This document shows, piece after piece, positions 50,807 through 62,864 of a stretch of 64,000 nt of DNA. A model generated the notes under the pieces. The model ran no database searches and was not told the DNA's origin. It was given only the letters and a program-made list of their open reading frames with translations. A program made the position numbers and the translations under genes. How positions within the stretch are numbered: position 1 is the stretch's first letter; every line of letters begins with the position of its first letter. Origin of the DNA: Cryptomeria japonica (Eukaryota > Streptophyta > Pinopsida > Cupressales > Cupressaceae); NCBI RefSeq assembly GCF_030272615.1, contig NC_081405.1, positions 154,673,613-154,737,612 of the forward strand, written 5' to 3'.

Positions 50807-52004
50807 CCATCCTTAGGAAATATGCGAAATTTTTCTTTGTTGAGTCTAATAACCATTGTGACCTATGAGAAGACAGTATAGAATGTGAGTCTACGAAAAG
50901 ACTCGGTAAGGGCCCTTTCTATCCCTTGATACTTCTCTAAATTCCTAATCCTCCAAATGTACCAAATAATTTCACATGAAAGCAAATTACAGAACTGATT
51001 AATATCTTTTTTAAGTCCTTTAATAAAACCAGATACAACATCAAGTATGCTAATATGCCAAGGAATAATAAACCCAAACAACTTCCAAACCTCCTTAGCT
51101 ACAGAGCAGACAAAGAAAATATGTCTAATTGTCTCTTTAACCTTGAAAATGTTACACAAATCATCATTAGAATGTTTAGATCTGATAGGTAACTTATCAA
51201 ATAGAAGCAACCATTTAAAAGCTTTCTTTTTAGGAGCAACAAGAGAGTTCCAAATATTCTTAAACAACTTGCCCCATTGAGCAGGGGATGAATTAGAATA
51301 CCAAACAGTATTAACATGATTAACAATACTCTCATTATACATCAAAGAATTATAAATAGAAATAGATTTAACATTATAGATAAAGTTACCATCAATCCAA
51401 GTAAAGGAAACAAATCTATCATTAAAAACATCACATCTTTTGGGTAATTGCAAGGACTTGCAAGCCTTATACAAGACACTATAAGTTTTTTTACTAGACA
51501 GGGGGAGTTTATACTTACAAGAGAACTCATCCCATGACATGATCATATCATTAGTAATAATATCTTTAAAGCTTTTGTTGGCCCAAATCTTAGTTGAGAA
51601 ACCTTGAGTGAGTGCAATGGGTTTGCCATTGTACATAAGATTCCACCAAATAGACCTCTCTCCACACACAAAATCATCCCTAATTATCCAATTATTACCA
51701 ATATTATGTGTAACACTCTCCCAAGCCTTCCAAATCTAGATTTAAAGACAGTAGAACCTATGGTGGATACTGATAAATTCCTAGCTATTAGGTCACTAAA
51801 GGGAAGGAATTTCCATGATTTGGCATGCTTAGGAACCCCTAATCTGATATTATTCTGAATGAGCACTTTCCAAGGTTCACCACCTTCTAATGAGTGGAAG
51901 ATCCACTTAACAGCAAGAGAAATCCCTTGGATTCTAATATCCTTAAGACCTAAACCTCCAAAATTCTTGTTCATGCAGCACCATTCCCACTTGACTGAGT
52001 GCAC
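50668..52004 (-). pseudogene. LINE ORF2 C-terminal region
   Basis: Three open stretches. 52004-51684 contains VKWEWCCMNKNFGGLGLKD, the usual post-RT segment of plant LINE ORF2. 51669-50863 contains a zinc-binding RT-associated domain (WNSLVAPKKKAFKWLLLFDKLP followed by IRHIFFVCSVAKEVW; it is cut into shorter phrases here: WNSLVAPKKKAFKW, LLFDKLPIRSK, FFVCSVAKEVWKLFG). 50856-50668 is the last part. Frame shifts separate the three. Confidence 0.85.
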
Positions 52005-52331
52005 TTTCTTCTACCCTCTAACATCTGACCACAGGAAATTCCTAATGATATTTTTTAGTTTATTGACCTGGTAGTTACTAAATATCCATACAGAGGCATA
52101 GTATATATTGTAAGAGGACAAGACCTTTTGTCAAACTTCAATTCTGCCAGCAAGAGAGAGATAGTGTTTATTCCACTTGCTTAACTTAGTTTCAATCTTC
52201 CCCTTAATCCAAATCCACATATCTCTGAGACTCAGAGAGATAGCAAAAGGAATCCCCAGTTATCTATGAATTGTATTGGGTCCTCCCCATTGGAACCCAA
52301 AGGAAGAGAGCCAATCTGGAGGCCTCTCAAC

Positions 52332-53349
52332 CTAGCTAAGCAAGGTAGATTTGTCCTGGTAAATCTTTGCCCCTAAAGCTTCACAAAAGTGGGTAAGTTT
52401 GGTAGATGAAGCAGCCATATTATCACAAGAAAGCTCCAAGAAGAGAGTTGTATCATTAGCAAACTGGATGTTGAGCAATTCAAATACATCTGGTAGGGAA
52501 ATACCTTTCACTTTAGGAGAAAGGGATTTGTCTCTAAGAAGATAGAACAAAGCATCATAAGCAATCACAAAAAGAGTAGGAGCAAGAGGACATCCTTACC
52601 TAATAGATTTACCAAGCTTAAAGGGCTAAGAGGTAACTCCATTAACTTCAATCTGATCATGGGAATCCACAAGGAGGACTTGAACCCAATGGAAAAATAC
52701 CTCAGGAAAACCGAAGGATTCAAGCATCATGAAGATAAACTTTCACTCAATTTTGTCGTATGCCTTCTCAAAGTCCAATAAAAACATGGTCACCTTTTGA
52801 TTCAAAATCCTTACCCACTCCATAGCCTCCCAACTAGTAATAAGGTTCTCCAAAATATATCTACCTTTAATAAAAACTAGTTTGATTTGCACAAATGAAT
52901 CTGGGAAGGATATTCTCCAATATGCTAGCTAGCAACTTTGCTAAAATTTTGTAGGATACATTAAGTAATGTAATAGGCCTCCAATTATTTATCAAGGATT
53001 TGTCCCCTTCTTTAGGGATGAGTTTGATAAGGCCCTTGTTAATCTCAGCTCCTAGAGAACCTGTTACAATGGCTTCTTTATAGATCTCCAGCAAATCATC
53101 AACAATCTAGTCTATATTCTCCTTATAGAACTCAATAGTAAGCCTATCCGAACTAGGGGATTTTTCATTATCCAGAGAGTTGATGGCTCTTTTGACTTCT
53201 TCCACCAAGATAGGTCTACCAAGAGTCTGCCTCTCATCGGGATATAAAATCTTAGGGATAATCGATTGACATTTGTCCCTCGCAATAATAGAGAGAGTTG
53301 ACTCCTCAAAGGCGAAAAGAAACTTGTAGAAGGCAAAAAAATCATGCAA
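52332..53349 (-). pseudogene. LINE ORF2 reverse transcriptase region
   Basis: 53349-53107 and 53094-52867 contain LIKLIPKEGDKSLINNWRPI and TLLNVSYKILAKLLAS, RT blocks 1-2 of plant L1 elements. 52568-52332 contains LLNIQFANDTTLFLEL, the catalytic block. The motif reads FAND (52463-52452) instead of FADD: one catalytic aspartate is asparagine, a single G-to-A change in the codon. Together with stops and frame changes elsewhere this makes the enzyme inactive. Confidence 0.88.
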
Positions 53350-53682
53350 AATATCATCAGCATTAGAGACCTCTCTTTCCTCAACCCATAATTTATCAAT
53401 ATTCTCCTTAGCCTACTTTTGTTTCAGCATGTTGAAGAAAAATTTAGATCCTTTGTCACTATTGGATAGCCATTGCATCCTAGCCCTTATTCTATCTCCC
53501 ATAGCTTTATCATGTTGCAATCACCTAAGATTATCTCTAGCAACAGCTACCAATTGAGTGAGTTGAGGATTATTGGAATCTTTTTGTATGTCCTCCTTGG
53601 AATAAATTAAGTTATAAGAAAGGACATACTCCATATGCCTAGCATCTTTGGCCTTCTTTTTCCCAACAGTACCAAGCATCTT

Positions 53683-54063
53683 TTACCATCCAAAAACCAA
53701 AGTATCCCATCTCACAATATTGGAGCTAGATTGGGAATTCCATCTATTGAATAATCTCACAATATGAATCGCAGCCAAAGTGTCTTTATCCTCCAACAAC
53801 TTATTGTTTAAAATTAACTTTTCACAACCTCTGCATCTATTTTGAATAGAGCAACGAAGAGTGATATCAGACAAAATGGGATGATCATCTGAAAGGGAGG
53901 AAGACTGGACAACAACAGGAGATCCTTGTTTGTCCGGGGTGAAGGAAAAATCATCTTTATTAGCATAAAATTTGTCCAACCTAGAGTAGATTCTCCTCTC
54001 ACTTCTTTGGTAGTTGCACCAAGTAAACCAAATTCCTTTGAAAGAAAGTTTTAAGTCATCCAA
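53683..54063 (-). pseudogene. LINE ORF2 endonuclease C-terminal part and linker
   Basis: Begins LKLSFKGIWFTWCNYQR and continues with RIYSRLDKFYANKDD, the conserved endonuclease tail (TWCN..SRLDRF in relatives). It continues directly from the part at 60761-61037 beyond the nested LTR element, which shows where the insertion cut the LINE. Confidence 0.85.
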
Positions 54064-54072
54064 AGGGTCAAA

Positions 54073-54077
54073 TAATA
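54073..54077 (+). repeat. Target site duplication TAATA (left copy)
   Basis: Five bases before the 5' LTR, repeated exactly after the 3' LTR at 60756-60760. Confidence 0.93.
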
Positions 54078-54926
54078 TGTTGGCATTCTACACTCTAACG
54101 AGAATAGTTGATGTTGTCATTGATGGCAACCAACTGGCAACCAACTGGAAACCAACCAGCAACAGGTATCTACACATCCACCGGCATCACAGACATCATA
54201 CACCGGAAGGCACCGGCACCGGCAGGCATATTCACTGGCATCCAGATTACACCGTAAATGAAGTATACCGGCACTCTGGCCGACATGGGACAAATTTTTG
54301 CTTATATGAATTGTATTGTAAATATAATTAATTATTTGTAAGCCGACTTCGTGCATTGTAAAAGAGTCATATATGTATGAGATCTATAAGATCTCATTTT
54401 TGTAATTGTATTGGAATAGGAATAGTAAGGAAGAAGGACAAAATATTATTGTTGGTTATGTAAGACAGCGAAAGGTTTTTAGATAAGGTATCTGACTGAG
54501 CTTAAACTGGTACTGAACCAGGCATTAGAGATGTTATTTTGAGTAGTACATTGTATTGGATTTAATTATCCATATTGTAGTCAATGAGACTCTTTCATTG
54601 AGCAGTGCGCTCCAAGCAGTTGGCCTTCCTGCATGTGCAGGCCCCTATTGTAAGTAATATTTACTCATATTGGTCAGTGAGTAAATATTGTGGGTCACAA
54701 ATCCGGTCGAGGTTTTTCCCACAGCGGGTTTCCTTGTTAAAATATTCTGTGTTATGGTGTACATTTATGCTTTCTCTATTATTTCTCTTTACTGCATTAT
54801 TTCTTGTTTACCGGTACATTGATTTGGGTTGCAAAGTTATAAATAAGCTTAAATATTCCACTAACCGATTAGACATTGATTCATGCCCCCCTCTTAGTGT
54901 CTTTGGGACTGTCATTGAATCTAACA
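54078..54926 (+). repeat. 5' LTR (849 bp) of the nested element
   Basis: Begins TGTTGGCATTC and ends TCTAACA. The primer-binding site follows at once. It is rich in ACCGGCA phrases and holds the U5 end CCCCCCTCTTAGTG. Confidence 0.93.
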
Positions 54927-54944
54927 ATTGGTATCAGAGCCTAG
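54927..54944 (+). promoter_or_regulatory. Primer-binding site of the nested element
   Basis: ATTGGTATCAGAGCCTAG directly after the LTR, complementary to initiator methionine tRNA and the same as in the Copia element at 34128-34145. Confidence 0.92.
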
Positions 54945-57900
54945 TCCTCTATTTTCAAAAGCCTAACAGCTTGAGGAAGAGTTTGAAACCGATACTGATG
55001 GAGAATTTAAGAAAATAGTTAGAAGGAGCACTTGAAGATTTTAATGCAGAACAATTGAAGAATATCAAACTTGAAGATTATTTGAGGACTGCTAAGGAAT
55101 TCATTAAAGGACTTCAGGAGAACCTAGTTATAGCACAAAACAAGAGGAAATAACTTCATGAGAAAATGCAGAAACATGATGATGAAAAAGAAACTCTTAG
55201 TGATATTGCAGATAAGTTAAGACAAGAGAACAGTAATATGAGGAATAAAATGCAAGATCTGACCATGAGGCTATGTAAGGATATTGAAGACAGGAAGAAG
55301 AATGAAGAAGATTTGACTAGAAGATTTAATGATGGAGGTAATAAAAATTTGAAACTGTCATGAAATTGATATGCAAGACAAATCTGATTCACATGCAACA
55401 TGATAAAGAAGAACTTGTGAGACAAGTTGTAATTTTGGAAAATGAGTTGATCACCGCAAATAAACACAAAGAAAAATTCAAGAAAAGTTCAGAAAGACTT
55501 GATGACATGTTGAAAAGACAAAAACCTGATGGAGATACAGTTGGACTTGGATTTGAACATGGAGAAAGTTTTGGGACTATAAACAATCAAGATCACAGTA
55601 AACCGGTAAGACAACCTAATGCTTATAAATTTAATGAGAAATGTTTCAATTGCACCAAATTAGGTCATAGAGAAAATCAGTGTAGATTTAGAAATAATCA
55701 GAATACAAATTTACCCACTGGTTAATGTTCCAAATGCAATAAAGTTGGTCACGATTCATAAAATTGCAGAATGAATGTGAAATGCTATATTTGTAGTAGA
55801 TTTGGACATTTATCTAATCAATGCAGATCACAAACCGGTCAAGGATATGGAAAAGCTATTCAAAGGAATAATGTAACTTGTTATGCATGTAACAAGATTC
55901 GGCATATTGAAAAAAAAATTAGAAGCAAGACTATACTGGCGAACAATAAAGGATCTAATGAGAAGGGAAAAGGAAAGGTAAATGAAATAAAGCAAGAATT
56001 TTCAAAACAATGGATTAAGAAGGGAGATCAGAGAGTTGATGAATCTATCTCTGTACTGGTTGAATAGAGTAACCCTCCACCGGTAGGAGATTATTCATCT
56101 AACTAAGGAATAATCCTTAGGGGGTATGGCAGCAAGTTGAAAATCATGCATTCTACCCTTGGTTGATGGGAAGAAGATACATTTCTTCTTTACCGTTAGA
56201 TGTGTTAAGATTTCACTTAACCAGCAAGCATTTAATATGGTAGTTGGAAAGCATTTTTGGCTATAAAGCACCGGAAAACCCTCATTTTCATCCACCAAGC
56301 ATTCAAGCATCCAGAGAGCGCAAAATTGAACAAAGGCATCCTAAAGGCAAGCAGCAAAGTGTTTTTTAGGCATTCAAGGATTTCAAGCAAGAGGTATTTA
56401 TCTTTCTAAATGGCATCTTCATCTTCTATATCGAAGTTTATTACAAACCCTACTGTGGTAGAAAACATTAAGCGCCCTAGGCCCGTGTTTTAAATCATCC
56501 CTGAAATTGCCAAGCAAGATGATTCTATCAAAGCTTTTTTGAAAATTATGAAGGGAGTCGCTTTTACTGAAGACCCTAGAATTTAGGAACCAATGATTTG
56601 AAGAACATGTACAGTGGTGTTATTATGAATGAACAAGGTTTAGTTAAACCGGAGCATAAGATAGTTGAAGACTTAGGATTCATTGAGATACTGAACATAC
56701 CTGAATTTCCAAAGGAGGTAGTTCGTCTTGTTCTGAGTAGAGTTCATGGAGAGTTCATGTGGCTTGACTCTATTTTTAAAATCTCTAAGGAAGCAATCAA
56801 GGCAGCTACTGGTTTACCCTTAATCGGTAGTAGGCTCTACAAAACCAAGAAGATACCTAACAAGGGAGTTATGGAGTTAACCGGAGCTACATCTAATAAT
56901 AGATCTCTTAGGGTTAATGACATTACTAATGCTAATGTGAGATATGTGAGTATGGTACTTGGCTATAGAGTAACTCATGCAAACAGATTGAATTCAGTTT
57001 ACAAATTATGTATTCATAGTACATATGAGATGGTTAAGAACAATGCTAGGACTGATATCCTATGAATGGCTTAAGGATGAACTAATAGATAGCCTGAAAA
57101 AGATCAAAGGTGACAAGAAAGGGACATTTCATTTTGGCAACCTACTTGTGTGTCTGATGCTTTACTTCACCAAAGAGATACCTAGCATTGGTTATAAGGA
57201 CTTTGGATATGACATCCCCATAGGCAAACAAATCAAGGAAGCTATCACCGGTATGAGCTCTAATAGTGACAACATTATAGCAGACTATTTCAAAAACTTT
57301 CAAACTAAGATGAAAGCTGGAGAAAGGTTACCACTGAACATAGTAGACGAGTATGACAAACAAATCTACTTTGTAATCAAATAAGATGAGACATTGAGTA
57401 ATCCTAGAACCATTTGGATAACAGAAATGGGATATGAAGTTGACCTAAATGTTCTTGAAGCATATGCTAAAACACTTCTTGATGCACCAAAGAAACCATC
57501 TGAGAAATTCTTTGGTAGTGTTGAAACCATTGAGAGTGTTGTCTCAATGCAGAAGCGAAGAAAAAGAAGAGAAAATTTTATCAGAGATACATCCAAGATG
57601 GCTAAGGAAATTAAGGAAAATATAATGAACATGAGTGGTATATCTACTAGTGAAATGGAAGGATTAAAACCAGAAGCTCATGTTTCACCAGTTGTCACTT
57701 CTTTGGATACAGATAGTAGAAAAGCAGCAGAGTTCAAGAGAGTTGAAAGAAAGAAGAGGAAACCTTCACCGGTACCCTCTCCTTCTCCCAAAAGGAATAG
57801 AACTTTGAGGGAAAAGTAGCAAGCTGTAAGGGAACCTAAGAAGAAGTTAACACCAAAGAAGAAAAAAACCAAGACATTGGATACCCTTACACTAGAGGAA

Positions 57901-59906
57901 CTAGTAAATGAGATAACACAAGATGGCAATCTTTGCAATGTAAATAAATACTATCATTCTTACAAAGATTCAGACAAGGAAACAATAGAGGCTAGTATAA
58001 TTTTGCATTTAGACATCTATAAGAAGGTTTTGATTGAAGTTGTAGATGATCTACCAAATGACTTATATCTAAGACTAGAGGCTAAAAGAATCTCAGTAAT
58101 GGAATTAGATAAAAAGCTAAAATTTGAACCATTATTGGCAGTGCACCCTGTAAACTCTAGAGAGGAAATTGATGACCTAATTTCTGAAGCAAACAGGTCA
58201 GTTTTTATCAGTCGACACCCATAGGTTAGCCTAATGGCTGGTAGAGTGAAAGAGATTGTTGATGAAACTGCAGACAGTTGGGATATATTTTTTGTTGAAA
58301 ATGAAAAGAAAGAGGAAAGGGAAAGACAGAAAATAGATAAATCTTTTGTGGGACAAAGGTAAAGGCAAGATTGGTGGTGTACCTGCTATAAAGGCAACAT
58401 ATAATATCCCTTCACTGGCTCAGGACACCCCTCCAATATCTTTAGCATCACCGGTACATACAAACAAGAAATCGGATAAGACAACTGAAGAAGTAACTCA
58501 TGATGATACTAACCCAAAGTGTGAAATTATTTTCACCATGAATGTGGATACACAGGATATTAACATTGTTGTGGATAAAGAGACTGCAGAGGTTAAGGTA
58601 GGTGATGTTAAGGATAGTGAGATCTCTGAGTCATTGGCACACATTGTTGAATCTTAGAAGACTAAGATATTGGCACAAGCTAAGGAACTAGAGACAGAGA
58701 AACCAGCAAAGGATAAGGACACTAACACTGATAAATCATCAGAAGCAGAGTTACAAACACAAACAGAGAAACCGGAAGAAAATGCAAGTAAAGAGGAAGC
58801 AAGTGATGGAAATAAAGAGGAAATAGTGAAGGTAATTAGGCAAGTATCTGTTGAAAGGAAATCCATAGCAGAACCAAGCACATCAACTGGAGAATTCAGA
58901 TCCACTAAAATAATAGATGTTCTATTGGATTCTATCAAGAGGATAACAGATTGCAATGCCTTAGAATTTAAGGCTATTGATAACACATTACCTATCTTGA
59001 AGAGGATTGCACCTACCTATAAGATAGATCACAGTAATGATTCTTTAGGTAAATTGGACACATTGTCCAAATTCATTGTTGAAAATGTCATAACTATAGA
59101 GAAGGTGAATGAAGATATCGTAAAGGAAAGAGTAGATAAAGAAAAAGGAGAATTCTTTGAGAAAACCATCGAACACTATAATGAGCACATGGATTCACTA
59201 TTACTGGTACTTAACTCAATAATTTTGGAATACAAGGAGCTCTATAGAGAAGCTTGCAAGCCTCACCATCTGACTAAAGATATTGATGAGGAAATCAAGA
59301 AGACATAGAAGGAGATAGATGACATTGTTGATAATATGATAGGTTCTTCAGAACTTACCTCATTTTTTTAATAGGAAATGGCAGTTTATGAGGAGAAGTT
59401 AGAGAAACTTGAGAAAGAGATAGCAAGGATAAGGTTAAAGGCCTGGGAACTCAAAAGTAAACTTGGTCCAAGATTGGGCAGTCTCATTACTCAGAGGGTT
59501 GAGCTATCAAAGGCAATAGTTCAAGGAGAACGGTCATTGGAGCAACAAATGCACTATCTAACTAGCATGATCTAGCAGATAGAGACCATCCTCTCGGACA
59601 GTAACAAATTTATGCAGAGCCTGAATCTAATTTTGGCAAACATTTTTCAAATTGTAACCAACTGGTTACAGGCTATGAGGTGGTATTTTTGTATTCTTTG
59701 ATTCTTTTTGACATCCTTTGCCATTGATGTCAAAGGGGGAGTAGTATGGAAAAACATAAGGAGTAGTATGGAGAAAAATAAGGAGTAGTATATGGAGAAA
59801 AATAAATGCACAGAGGAGATCACTTGATCAGGGGGAGCACACTTCTTTTTGGATTTCATTTTTGGATACCAGTTTTGGATTTTTCTCATGAGTGTTGCAA
59901 TCAATG

Positions 59907-59920
59907 CCAAAGGGGGAGAT
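59907..59920 (+). promoter_or_regulatory. Polypurine tract of the nested element
   Basis: CCAAAGGGGGAGAT directly before the 3' LTR. The Copia element at 27760-34980 uses nearly the same tract. Confidence 0.9.
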
Positions 59921-60755
59921 TGTTGGCATTCTACACTCTAATGAGAATATTTGATGTTGTCATTGATGGAAACCAACTGGCAACCAACCGCCAACAGGTT
60001 TCTACACATGCACCAACATCGCAGACATCATACACCGGCAGGCACTGGCATCGGTAGGCATATTCACTGGCATCGAGATTACACCAGAAATGAAGTATAC
60101 TGGCACTCAGGCCAACATGGGACAAATTTTTGCTTATATGAATTGTATTATAAATATAATTAATTATTTGTAAGCCGATTTGGTGTATTGTAAAGGACTC
60201 ATATATGTATGAGATCTTATAGATCATTTTTGTAATTGTATGGGAATAGGAATAGTAAGGAAGAAGGACAAAATATTGTTGTTGGTTATGTAAGACAGCG
60301 AAAGGTTTTTAGTTAAGGTATCTGACTGAGCTTAAACCGGTACTGAACCAGGTATTAGAGATGCTATTTTGAGTAGTACATTGTATTGGATTCAATTATC
60401 CATATTGTAGTCAGTGAGACTCTTTCATTGAGCAGTGCACTCCAGGCAGTTGGCCTTCTTGCATGTGCAGGCCCCTATTGTAAGTAATATTGATTCATAT
60501 TGGTCAATGAGTAAATATTATGGGTCACAAATCCCACTGAGGTTTTTCCCACATCGGGTTTCCTCGTTATAATATTTTGTGTTATTGTGTACATTTATGT
60601 TGTCTCTATTATTTCTCTTTACTGCATTATCTCTTGTTTACCTGTACATTGATTTGGGTTGCAAAGTTATAAATAAGCTTAAATATTCCACTAGTCGATT
60701 AGACACTGGTTCACCCCCCCTCTCAGTGTCTTTGGGATTGTCATTGAATCTAACA
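59921..60755 (+). repeat. 3' LTR (835 bp) of the nested element
   Basis: Begins TGTTGGCATTC and ends TCTAACA. It matches the 5' LTR along its length with scattered differences and small indels. Confidence 0.93.
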
Positions 60756-60760
60756 TAATA
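60756..60760 (+). repeat. Target site duplication TAATA (right copy)
   Basis: Exact match to 54073-54077. LINE sequence resumes here. Confidence 0.93.
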
Positions 60761-61281
60761 TCCTACTGCCTTTCAACCTTTCCCAGTGAATTTTCTCACC
60801 CCCTTTCCATTCAACATTTGAACCTCCTAGCTTATCCTCCTTGTGTTCAATCATGTTAAAATCACCCCCAAAAATCCAAGTAATATCTAGGAGTTCAGAA
60901 ATCCATTGCCAAAGATCTGATCTTTCTCTATAATCATTAGGAGTGTATACAGTGCAGATCCCAAAGGAAGAGTCACCATTCTTCAAGGTACCCCAAATAG
61001 CCCTGTTGCAGGGGGAGATCCTTGAACAAATGATCACCTCACTCCACTTGGGATTAATGAGAATAGCAGCCCCCCCCCCCTCTACCTTTCTTATGCTTAG
61101 TAAAAAACTTTAGGGCATCCCTCCAAAAAAAGTTTGGGTTGACCTCCAAGGTGAAGGCAATTGCTTTGATTTCTTGCAGAAAGAGAAAATCCAAATCCCT
61201 TTGTTGACTGACCACACTTCTCACAATATAATTTCTATCAGGGAACTCCAACCCCTAGATATTCCAAGATAATCATTTCAT
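60761..61281 (-). pseudogene. LINE ORF2 start and endonuclease N-terminal part
   Basis: ORF2 begins at 61281 with MK, then a TGA (61275-61273), LSWNI, a TAG (61257-61255) and GLEFPDRN. Plant L1 elements start MK-x-LSWNIRGL, so two sense codons have become stops within nine codons. The frame then runs through FLFLQEIKA, and a separate open stretch holds TWIFGGDFNMIEHKEDK, the endonuclease active-site region. It is cut at 60760 by the nested LTR element. Confidence 0.88.
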
Positions 61282-61293
61282 GGTCAGGAATAT

Positions 61294-62158
61294 TTAGTTA
61301 TCATCCTTGGCAGCATTAAAGTTGTCAGAACACTTTGGGAAGCTAGTCTTCTGATAAGATTTCTTGTAAAGCGAAGAGTGCTTGTTCTTAGAACCAAGAA
61401 GTATGCCTCTCTTTCTTCTAATGATGCCTTCAGCCTCACAGATATCTGTATCTAGGTTATCTTTATCTCTAAATCCCTCCCCACTAGTAATTGAATAGTT
61501 GGAGATCAACTCAACATCCATCTCAGATTCTTGGAAGTCTAAAGAGGGAGCATCCTCAATGTTGTTAACCTCCAAATGATCTACCTCAGAAGGGCAATTA
61601 GAAATACCATTGTTAATGATTGGATCAGTCGGGATGACTTCATAAGAGACATTGTCATCATTCACAAAGACTTTGGATTTAGCGGGGACTAAATCCGAGG
61701 ATAAGGCAGTTTGAGAGAGAGGGGAGCAATTTCCAACTCCCGGGAGATCTCCACCACCAGCCTATAATTGGGTTGGGTCTGGAAAAATTGACACAGACTT
61801 CAATTGAGAAGGGTCAGAGTGAAGAAAATGGGGAGAGGAGGAAGTATCTTCTCTCCCTCTCAAATCACAATCCCCTCTGTCATTCCCTTCAAAGGGTTTA
61901 ATGATAGATTTAACATTAGAATTCCAATAAGAACCATAATTGAGAGGAACCTCAGGCGGAGGTTTGAAAGCATCAACATTAGAGGGGGTCTTGGAAGAGA
62001 TCGGAATCTCCTGCCCTTTGGCCCTAATTTTTTCCAAGGCCAACTGTTGGGCGTTCTTCCTCTTAGATCTCTTTTTCTTTCTGATTTCTACCTGGAAATC
62101 AGAGTCCTCGTCTCCCTCCATTCCTGAGAGAGTATCAGAGATAACCGAAACATGTGCT
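61294..62158 (-). pseudogene. LINE ORF1 C-terminal part
   Basis: Open stretches at 62158-61762 (FQVEIRKKKRSKRKNAQQL, basic) and 61665-61294 (acidic, then a basic end with RRKRGILLGSKNKHSS). Plant L1 ORF1 proteins end in such a linker after their RNA-binding and zinc-knuckle domains, which are missing here because of 5' truncation. The first part reads open through the ATG at 62121 up to the truncation point. Confidence 0.65.
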
Positions 62159-62212
62159 GCATGGATATATTTTTTGCTATTTTATAAAAAATAGTAAAAA
62201 ATATATCCATGC
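62159..62212. other. 54-bp near-perfect palindrome at the LINE 5' junction
   Basis: GCATGGATATATTTTTT at the left pairs with AAAAAATATATCCATGC at the right. The two 27-base halves match at 25 positions with essentially no loop. It starts exactly where LINE similarity ends. Confidence 0.9.
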
Positions 62213-62864
62213 ACTAAAGTTTCAAGTTATTAATATACACACACAAAAATTGAATAAAAAAAGGTAAAATTTACTAAACAAAGTGTGGGAGCTTGTGTAA
62301 CTTCAATTTCAACATTTTATCAGCAACTAAATTATAATGTTTACTTTATAAAAAACTACATTCAAATTATTTTTTTAAGTTTTATTAAAATTCAAAACAT
62401 ATATTTCACTTTCTATTTATTTAATTTTAAAAATTGAATCAGGATTGACCATTTCCTTTATAAAAGTGTGACACAACTTTGTACTTTTACCCCATATCAT
62501 TACAAATTATCCATGAATATGTCTAAAACATCAAGCTCCTCCAACGCATGTTTCATTTCCTACCATATATCCACACATCTCATGTTATCTTCACATATAC
62601 ACACTTCAAAAGAGAGCTAATTGCCATAACAACCATGTCAAACAACTAATCAGCCAATCCCAACCACTAAACGTGTGCATTTTTTATAAAATAAAGCTCG
62701 CAAAATAGTGTAAACAAAATTCATAAACAACATGACTATACGAAACCATTATCCCCAAATTTACTTTTGCATATCTATTTTTTCAATATTAATTATTTTT
62801 CTCATGTATAATCCACATATAAGATATTTAAACAAAGTCACAAATGACTTTAATAGTATGCTTT
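62213..62864. other. AT-rich spacer, nothing recognised
   Basis: Sequence between the palindrome and TPS relic 3. No domain-bearing frame. Confidence 0.5.

Larger units (their letters stand above)
54078..60755 (+). mobile_element. Non-autonomous LTR element with GAG-like part and unknown cargo
   Basis: 6678 bp, with 5' LTR, primer-binding site, polypurine tract and 3' LTR, flanked by TAATA on both sides and inserted in the LINE endonuclease region. A GAG-like part (about 55020-56070) has zinc-knuckle phrases CFNCTKLGHRENQC and CYICSRFGHLSNQC. About 56410-59575 is coding-like but unassigned, with a globular part (ISKEAIKAATGLPLIG), a basic Ser/Pro-rich part and charged, coiled-coil-like stretches. 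No protease, integrase, RT or RNase H is recognised, so it would depend on enzymes from another element. Termini, tRNA site and U5 end resemble Copia. The structure looks whole, but the coding parts contain several breaks. LTRs differ by perhaps 5-8% by eye. Confidence 0.9.
49900..62158 (-). mobile_element. L1-type LINE, 5'-truncated, split by an LTR element
   Basis: Non-LTR retrotransposon on the minus strand, about 5.6 kb once the nested 54078-60755 insertion is left aside. Order: end of ORF1 (62158-61290), ORF2 endonuclease (61281-60761, then 54072 onward), reverse transcriptase (about 53350-52330), and a C-terminal part with a zinc-finger-like RT-associated domain (about 52000-50860). The right edge is abrupt, inside ORF1, as expected for 5' truncation. 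The left edge is uncertain, near a (TA)n run. Many stops and frame changes make it inactive. The 3' end carries a 401-bp tandem duplication. Confidence 0.9.

Noticed and set aside
51047-54331. Plus-strand frames across the LINE and the start of the nested LTR
   Set aside because: They are antisense shadows of LINE ORF2 and frames within the LTR.
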